Position numbers and translations under genes: made by a program. A DNA stretch of 64,000 bases. It comes from Branchiostoma floridae. Taxonomy: Eukaryota > Chordata > Leptocardii > Amphioxiformes > Branchiostomatidae. This document shows positions 57,998 to 64,000 of this stretch, piece by piece (position 1 is the first letter of the stretch; each line of letters begins with the position of its first letter). The notes under the pieces were generated by a model. It ran no database searches, was not told the origin of the DNA, and saw only the letters and a program-made list of their open reading frames with translations. The DNA is taken from the NCBI RefSeq assembly GCF_000003815.2, contig NC_049981.1:19462923-19526922 (forward strand). The letters are read 5' to 3'.

Positions 57998-58084
57998 ATT
58001 GGATCTTCGGAGATGTCGTCTGCAAGCTGTCTCCCTTCATGCAGGGGGTGTCTGTAGCAGCCTCCGTCTTCACACTGGTTGCCA
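57998..58084 (+). CDS. NPFF/RFamide receptor-like GPCR 2, exon 2 (ECL1-TM3), cut by gap
   Basis: Begins after acceptor ttgtctcag in phase 1, joining G+AT to give Asp, then WIFGDVVCKLSPFMQ and GVSVAASVFTLVA before the N run. It holds the ECL1 Trp-x-Phe-Gly motif, the TM3 Cys for the ECL2 disulfide, and a TM3 sequence closely matching NPFF receptors. The last few codons, including the DRY-equivalent and the donor, fall in the 100-N gap. The gap sits exactly at the exon end, so only the exon boundary is lost. This exon is the best guide for finding the missing counterpart in gene 1. Confidence 0.9.
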
Positions 58085-58184
58085 NNNNNNNNNNNNNNNN
58101 NNNNNNNNNNNNNNNNNNNNNNNNNNNNNNNNNNNNNNNNNNNNNNNNNNNNNNNNNNNNNNNNNNNNNNNNNNNNNNNNNNNN
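58085..58184. other. Assembly gap (100 N)
   Basis: Exactly 100 N, the usual placeholder for a gap of unknown size. It hides the 3' end of exon 2 of gene 2. Confidence 1.
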
Positions 58185-59114
58185 TTTATCTGATGTATAT
58201 GTGTATGCTTTAATAACACCATATCCCCTTAATGACAGAAGATCAGAATCTGATTATTTAGATATGTGATATAACGTTAAAGCCCCTCGTTAACTATAAC
58301 TCATTTCCACGGTTATGTGTCCAGTTGATTTCAAACATGTGTAAAACCCGTGGGGGAAACAAGTTACGTGTTGGTCGGTTGGCGTATCATTGATTTCTGT
58401 GACCTTAAAGTTTGTATTTAGGTATAATTACAACGTGTCCATGTCTCAAGGGATGTAATACACTTTTCTGTCTCTCATGACTTACAATGTAAGTTACATG
58501 AATTTATGTGTAAAGTGTTATCTCCTTTGTCAGCCTTTCTGTATGTGATCCTATGGATACATAGTGTGTTCATGTGCAGTATGCATGGTGACATTTACTC
58601 AAACAACTGGGTAGAACGGAATACGGACGTTGCGTTTGGGCAGTAGCAATTTCGAGGTACAGGGTTTTAAACCCAAACTCTGAATTGCCATGCTGTTGAG
58701 GTGAAGATAGGGGCCCGCCAGGCTGTTTGTGATAACGTAGGCATTACCTTGCTTTTGCTTTGGTTCCATTTGCACCTTAAGGGGTGTATCCCCGACCGGG
58801 CCCCGATGCCACAAATTTGGCCCAGTTGACTGCCGGGTACCACGGAAGTACTTCTCGGTGTGCTCACTATTAGCTTACGGCGTCATTTGTTACCGGGTCC
58901 CGGGTTGATTTTAAGTCCAAGTTAAAAGCAACCCGGAGCCCGGTTGTGCCCAAAGATACGCCGTTAGCCGTAGGGTCCCAATGTGAAAAAAACACCTCGT
59001 AAACTGCCCGGCAGGGCCCCTTTTTCAATAGTGACCAAAGCATTACCTAGATGCCTACCTTCATTGACGATTGATAACTTTGATTGCTGAAATAACATTG
59101 CGTTTGCCTTGAAG
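58185..59114. other. Gene 2 intron 2 (visible part)
   Basis: Intronic. Acceptor tttgccttgaag before exon 3 is only moderately pyrimidine-rich. An inverted-repeat element occupies 58700-59050. Confidence 0.7.
58700..59050. mobile_element. Inverted-repeat element with internal hairpin
   Basis: Outer inverted ends: ggggcccgccaggctgttt (58710s) versus the complement of aaactgcccggcagggcccc (59000s). Inside, 58873-58968 is a strong hairpin: gcttacggcgtcatttgtta plus ccgggtcccgggttg pairs with caacccggagcccggttg and the stretch ending gatacgccgttagc. Related in GC-rich ends to the MITE 1-3 group. Non-coding. Confidence 0.6.
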
Positions 59115-59220
59115 GTACGTTGCTGTTGTTCGAGTCCCCAAGAGTACGATAGATGGAAAGCAGGCAGCCGGTATTATCCTCTTCATCTGGATACTTTCTG
59201 CGACTCTCGCCATTCCACAG
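59115..59220 (+). CDS. NPFF/RFamide receptor-like GPCR 2, exon 3 (ICL2-TM4)
   Basis: 106-bp internal exon entering in phase 2: its first base completes the Arg codon of the DRY-equivalent motif, followed by YVAVVRVPKSTIDGKQ (ICL2) and TM4 AAGIILFIWILSATLAIPQ with the conserved Trp. It leaves in phase 0 at CAG/GTTTGG, a weaker donor than that of gene 1. Length and phases equal the gene 1 exon at 32274-32379, and the VVRVPK block is shared. Confidence 0.93.
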
Positions 59221-59576
59221 GTTTGGATTCTTCAGATTATTGCAACTTTCTGTGATTGCTACATTTATATAAGCATAAGCTAATGCCACAACATTCACAC
59301 TCCAAATCTAATGTGAGAGCTCGAAAGATAAGCAACATGGGCTAAAAAACGAGATGCCTGAATTTTCAAAATAGAGATCATAAATGTTTTTCTTCCTGTA
59401 TTCAAGAATTGTGGTTGTCTAGTATCACTACACTCAAGCCAGAGAGGAACCAAATTTCCTGCTTTTTCCAAAATCAGGCTAAAATTGATACGAGTGGCAA
59501 ACCACAAAATTTACATGCTACAGCGTCTCTCTCTCTGTATAAATGTATGTTTGCGTGTGTGCGTGTGTGTGTGTGA

Positions 59577-59620
<44 letters not shown>

Positions 59621-60096
59621 GTGCGTATCCGAATATTTGTGGTCGGAATATATTGGAAATACGAGGGTCAGTGTTGATTTTGGGATCCCTGGTGTGTAAC
59701 CTTTGCAGCAGAACTTCCGGTTTTTGCATCTTTTGTCCGAGACATCCTTTTTGTTGATGGCAGGTAGTTTTTGATGTATGGAAGAAGTTGTGTGTAGATT
59801 TGCCTCCCCCCTAACAGGTTGCTAAGATGAGGACATTTTGCTGTATGAAGTACTTTAAAGAAGAATAACTAAACAAAAGATCAATTAATTTCGATATGCA
59901 GGTATGATATTCGGTATGCAGGTAGTTTAAGTAGAGAATAAATGACATAGGTTTTGACCCCTAGTTTTGTAGGTAGTGCATTGAAACAAAACGATATGTG
60001 TTAGGATTTGAATGGCGTGACTGAAGAATCTACGTATGACTTGTTCAGTGATCCTTTCTCCTGACATGTAACCGTTGTTTTCTATTGGTGCGATAG
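59221..60096. other. Gene 2 last intron
   Basis: 876 bp, GT...AG (acceptor gtgcgatag, poor pyrimidine tract). Contains a GT microsatellite. Confidence 0.85.
59552..59619 (+). repeat. (GT)n microsatellite
   Basis: Imperfect then perfect GT repeat in the last intron of gene 2. Confidence 0.95.
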
Positions 60097-60741
60097 GCGG
60101 TGGTGTTGGAGACAAGGTCTGTGGAATACTCCAGTGTTCCAGTCTTGACCTGTCAGGAGCAGTGGCCAAGTATCACATACCGCCGGGTCTACACCGTAGC
60201 CCTGTTCCTGGCCCTCTTCTTCACCCCGATGTCCATCATCTGCTTCATGTACGTCAAGATCTCCAAGAAGCTCTGGCCCGACCAGGGCTCGGAGGGCGGG
60301 ACGCCGCGATCCTCCGCCAGACGTGCGGGGACGGCCGACCGCGACTCCCGAATGATCTGGATCGTCAAGATGCTGCTGATCGTCGTCACCCTGTTCGCTG
60401 TCAGCTGGCTGCCTCTCCACGTGGTCACCATCGTCGGAGACTTCGGAGACCTTAGCAGCTGGCACGGGACCGTCCTGTACGACTACATCTACCCTGTGGC
60501 GCACTGGCTGGCCTACCTGAACAGCTGCATGAACCCTATCGTCTACGGCTACTTCAATAAGAACTTCCGCCGCATGATGAACGAAGACAACAAAAAGCAG
60601 GGGACCTCCAGAAAGGCTGACGGAAAACTAGGCGTACACCAGACACACATCGAGATGACAGACAGATCGGTCTTTAACTGCACCACTCCCGGTACCCTCC
60701 GTTCCGTGGTGACCATCCAGAGCTCTCCCAGTAGACTATGA
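60097..60741 (+). CDS. NPFF/RFamide receptor-like GPCR 2, terminal exon (ECL2-TM7, tail)
   Basis: Terminal exon, 214 codons plus TGA (60739-60741), phase 0. ECL2 carries the disulfide Cys (PVLTCQEQWPS). TM5 is VALFLALFFTPMSIICFMYV. The third loop is longer, Arg/Gly-rich (SEGGTPRSSARRAG). TM6 reads WIVKMLLIVVTLFAVSWLPL, with Ser in place of the usual Cys of CWxP, as also seen in vertebrate NPFF receptors. TM7 is IYPVAHWLAYLNSCMNPIVY, and helix 8 NKNFRRMMNED lacks the Cys found in gene 1. The tail ends SSPSRL, so the last three residues S-R-L fit a class I PDZ ligand. The true start is the splice acceptor, not an internal ATG. Confidence 0.95.
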   Translation, partial: AVVLETRSVEYSSVPVLTCQEQWPSITYRRVYTVALFLALFFTPMSIICFMYVKISKKLWPDQGSEGGTPRSSARRAGTADRDSRMIWIVKMLLIVVTLFAVSWLPLHVVTIVGDFGDLSSWHGTVLYDYIYPVAHWLAYLNSCMNPIVYGYFNKNFRRMMNEDNKKQGTSRKADGKLGVHQTHIEMTDRSVFNCTTPGTLRSVVTIQSSPSRL

Positions 60742-61001
60742 ACCCTACCCAAAATACAGTCAAACACACATGTAGCAGACCAACCGCCCAAGGAACCGAG
60801 GAAAGTAGTTGCTGATGACAGGTGGTTAACGATATAGAAATAAAGGACGGGACCGTTTTGATCAGACTTGTGACTGCACCAGGTTTGACTTAGAATTGTC
60901 CCTTCCCTGAGACTACCTAAACACGACAAAGAACCAATGTGCTGCCACACGGTTCACTTGAATTGTCAGGCATCCTTAGAATCGGCAGACCGGAGGTGAA
61001 C

Positions 61002-61007
61002 AATAAA
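61002..61007 (+). promoter_or_regulatory. Candidate poly(A) signal, gene 2
   Basis: AATAAA 261 bases after the stop. Others at 60839-60844 and 61420-61425 are alternatives. Confidence 0.4.
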
Positions 61008-63822
61008 GCATAGGCCAAGCAGCGTATATCCTACTCTACGTTTTGTAAGAAGAAGCAGTCAAACGTTCGTCATACTCTAGTTTTGTTTGATATCATGAAA
61101 GATGTCGTCATTTGTTCTTCTAGTTCATCCAGATCTTTTCATACTAATGATTCGGTGTTTTCAGGGTATTTGAAAAAAAAACTAATCCATCGTACATAAT
61201 TCCTTGTATAGTTGACCGCTTTGATCCTAAAATCAAGAGAGTCCCAGTCGTCGGCGATAAACCCACTGTTTGCTTTGAACCCCATACCACCAATGCAGTG
61301 ACCAACGACCACGCTGCGTCCTAAATTTGACAGAGATCTCTACGAAATTCATATAACCTTCAGATACAAACTATTGATTCTATGCTTTGTTTGTTTTGGT
61401 GTCTTGTCAGTCAAACTTTAATAAAAATTCTGCCTAATATTCCAATTATGAAATTAAAGGGTTATAGAAATCCAATCTATGTCGTAGCGCGATCGCTGCC
61501 TAGTCGAATTGGAGACCACCATCTTCTCGGAAGAAAATGGCAGTAGCATCTACTGCCTTCTTCCAGCTGTTACCCCGTCTCCTCATAATTCTGTATTTGT
61601 AAATTCTTTTCAATTTACTCGAGAAACGTCAATCTGATATGGTTATTTGTTCTCTGTCCGTCTTATGATTGTTTGATTGTGAAGTAGGATCAGGAATACT
61701 AGGAACACTTCTGATAGCGTCTGTGTTCATTGGTAAAGGTATCTTCTTGTTGTTTGTTTCATATAACGTTACTAATACAAAGGATGTTATACGGGAATAT
61801 TGTGTTGATTGTGGGTGTCAACATTTCGTTTCATATTGAAATGAAATGAAAACCAGAAAACCATTGTGAGACTTGTACTGCACTTTCAAGTTCTGGAGGA
61901 TTTAATTTGTCTATTGTGTCTGCCATGCACGTTGTATAATCTGTGAAGTCTTCTATTAAATCACCTATATGTCACTACAATATACCATGTTTCCCTCAGA
62001 TGACAACTAATTGATATTTGTTTTTGTTTGTAGAGCTGAGTTTCAGTGATATTTTGCTCAATAAAGCATTTAAGTGTGATTCAATCCTTTTAGCGTATGT
62101 ATTTTTGAATACATGTTTGCAGTTCCAAGACCGTAGGGCGTCGTTAAATACCATAAGACCGCTTCCTTTGAGAGTGCACTTCAAATATGTGTGAAAAGGT
62201 CTTTTGAAGTACAAAGGTCTTTTTCTTTTGGAGTGTTTGTAGCAGCAGTTCAGTGGGCAGCAAAATTTACCATCATTCTCCTCCTGTCTTCCATATCTAC
62301 CTTCTTTCTCTGACGTACAGATGTTTCCTTCTTCTTGCAGCATCATTTCATTTCACCTATCTCGCGTGGTATATCCTCTATATGAATGGCTCTGTATTGA
62401 GCAGGTTACCGTCAAATCTACAAAGAAACGATTGCCATCAAATCTTATTACAAGTATTGCCACACTTTCCACAGCAAGGCTGAACCACGGAAAGCTGGAG
62501 GACAGCCTGCCCGGGCGGGCAGTGCTCGGGAGCGCTTAGCTGGTAAAACGACACAAAATAACATGACGGAAATATGAAAATAACTGTTTGATTAATGTAG
62601 AAGAAACAGTGCTAGTGAAACAGCACGGTAAGAGACTCCTCAGCCCACTAACTAGGGGACAACATCTTTTATATCTTACGCACACATATAAATTAAGACA
62701 AACTGAGTCTTGGTAAGTTAAGGTTGTGGTAAAGGCACCAGTCCAACCTATCGTCTCATGTGTCCGAAATGTCACTGGTTCAATAGAAGTTGTGATATGA
62801 GTGTCTTTGGGGAAGAGGGCGCTGTAACTGCACAGTACAATTCTGTAAGCGTACTCATAACGACCCGTTTCTGAAATCTACACAATAGACACGTTTCACT
62901 ATTTGTCGTCTGTCTGCTAATAGCGGCAAGGTCGCCAGTGTCAAGTGCAAGATGGCGGCAGGCTCCACTCTGACATCCCAGCAGCTGGGATCGAACCTGA
63001 CCCGTATTCAGTCATTCTCTTTGAACAAACGTGAAAAGTTCTAATGTCAGTCAGGTGTGACCCGGAGTAAGCAATCTCAGGTATTTCTCACAGAAAAATG
63101 CATCCTTGGAGACCCCTTTCGTTGAATTGGTATAGTCCTGCCAATCGTTGCTTCATGATCGAAAATGGAAGACATCATTTGAAGATAAGGGGTCATGTAT
63201 AACACAAATTGTTAACACCATTCCTAGACCCAATGGCTATCATGAAGAATGCAATCTCTGAAAAGTGCAATGATCTACGCTTAAAATCTTGACGTAATAA
63301 GCTGTAATTTGTAGGTCGTGGCCTACTAATATGTTTTCTTGTTGGGTAAATGTCGTCTGAAATGAAGTCGCCTTTCTTGTTAAAAAGTCTGTGTAACAAT
63401 GATGGGAAGAGGCCACTTGTGTGCTCAAAAAGCTGTAAAAGTGCCAGGAAACACGGGAAATCCGGGTCAGAGTTGACCTCCAATAACGGCCGCTAATATA
63501 TTTTTAGTTGAAGTTTGAAAAATGAGGTGGCAGTTTTGGACGTTCTGCGGTTCCGCGTTGTCAGCAGAGACATGCAGATAAAGTAGCATATCTCATCCCA
63601 TCTCATCTATCCCTTTGTCTAATATTTTGACCACGGTTTTCTGAGCTTTACTTGCTTACTGTTTTACATCTACAAGTACGTATTGCTTTCTTACAATGGC
63701 GCTGTTCACAAGAAATAACCTCGCATCCTTTGCTCTGATGGCCTCAATCAGTCTTCTTGTAGGTATTAATGAACGCTATCAAACACTTTCTAAGAATCCG
63801 TCAAAACGTGCCAGCTGACAGT
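61008..63822. other. Intergenic, mostly unrecognised
   Basis: AT-rich DNA downstream of gene 2. A reverse tRNA-like B-box (gctgggatcgaacctgaccc, 62984-63003) suggests a SINE fragment around 62940-63110. Minus-strand ORFs at 61996-62346 and 63193-63483 match no family I know. Confidence 0.45.
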
Positions 63823-64000
63823 CTACAAGCCGACGCCCTATCTTGTCAATTACAACTAGATGCAAATGGAAACAAGTGCTGGGCGTCCGGCGTTCGTAAG
63901 ATACTGGAGGAATGCGGTTTTGCCTACATATGGAGATCTCAGATATCTCTAGGAACAAACCTATTACCTATAACCAACGCCATCAGCCAACGATTAAAGG
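63823..64000 (+). pseudogene. LINE reverse-transcriptase C-terminal region, runs off edge
   Basis: 59 codons open to the window edge: LQADALSCQLQLDANGNK, then CWASGVRKILEECGFAYIW. The combination of a 'W-x-x-x-V-+-x-(I/L)-L' helix and a 'GF-x-(Y/F)-x-W' block is characteristic of the C-terminal region of non-LTR retrotransposon polyproteins in invertebrates, distinct from the RTE type at 7551. Upstream in the same frame there is a stop (63815-63817, tga) and the reading is disrupted, so the copy is probably 5'-truncated or decayed. It could continue past the window. Confidence 0.5.

Overview
This is a eukaryotic (metazoan) genomic window. It has long AT-rich non-coding stretches, canonical GT-AG introns, many SINE, LINE and MITE fragments, long microsatellites and four runs of N. 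The only genes I can support are two multi-exon class-A GPCRs of the neuropeptide FF / RFamide (GnIH, PQRFamide) receptor type. Those receptors together with the tRNA-derived SINEs fit an invertebrate chordate such as amphioxus (Branchiostoma). That organism call is an inference and was not tested by a search.

Layout. 1-17.8 kb is repeat-rich intergenic DNA: a (CA)54 microsatellite, a degenerate tandem repeat (1.8-2.7 kb), a 5'-truncated, nonsense-broken RTE-type LINE (5.15-8.11 kb) with a 10-bp target duplication inside a SINE, and a SINE split by a MITE (12.5-12.9 kb). Receptor gene 1 (+) runs from 17,858 to 33,638: exon 1 (N-terminus, TM1-TM2), an exon that cannot be seen (TM3), exon 3 (ICL2-TM4) and a terminal exon (ECL2-TM7 and tail). 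Its introns hold an internally deleted mariner, a 54-bp-period GT minisatellite, paired RFX-like X-box sites, a MITE and a LINE tail. 33.6-49.2 kb between the genes holds a tandem CCAAT array, a small inverted-repeat element, a 1.23-kb DNA transposon with long terminal inverted repeats and a TTA duplication (38.71-39.94 kb), octamer-bearing repeats and SINEs. Receptor gene 2 (+) runs from 49,218 to 60,741 with the same exon plan. Its TM3 exon is visible but cut by a 100-N gap, and its large first intron holds SINEs and a Ty3/gypsy-like LTR remnant. 60.7-64 kb is non-coding except for a LINE coding tail running off the right edge.

The receptors lie head-to-tail. They share every visible intron position and phase (phase 1 after TM2, phase 2 within the DRY motif, phase 0 after TM4), and their third coding exons are both exactly 106 bp. 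This is best read as a local tandem duplication of a peptide GPCR gene followed by divergence: CWLP versus SWLP in TM6, different third loops, different C-terminal tails. Both should be plasma-membrane receptors for short amidated peptides. Ligand and G-protein coupling cannot be read from the sequence.

I found no RNA gene, CRISPR array, operon or clearly novel system. The most distinctive material is the nested transposons, two of them inside the same SINE family between its A and B boxes, and the paralogous receptor pair.
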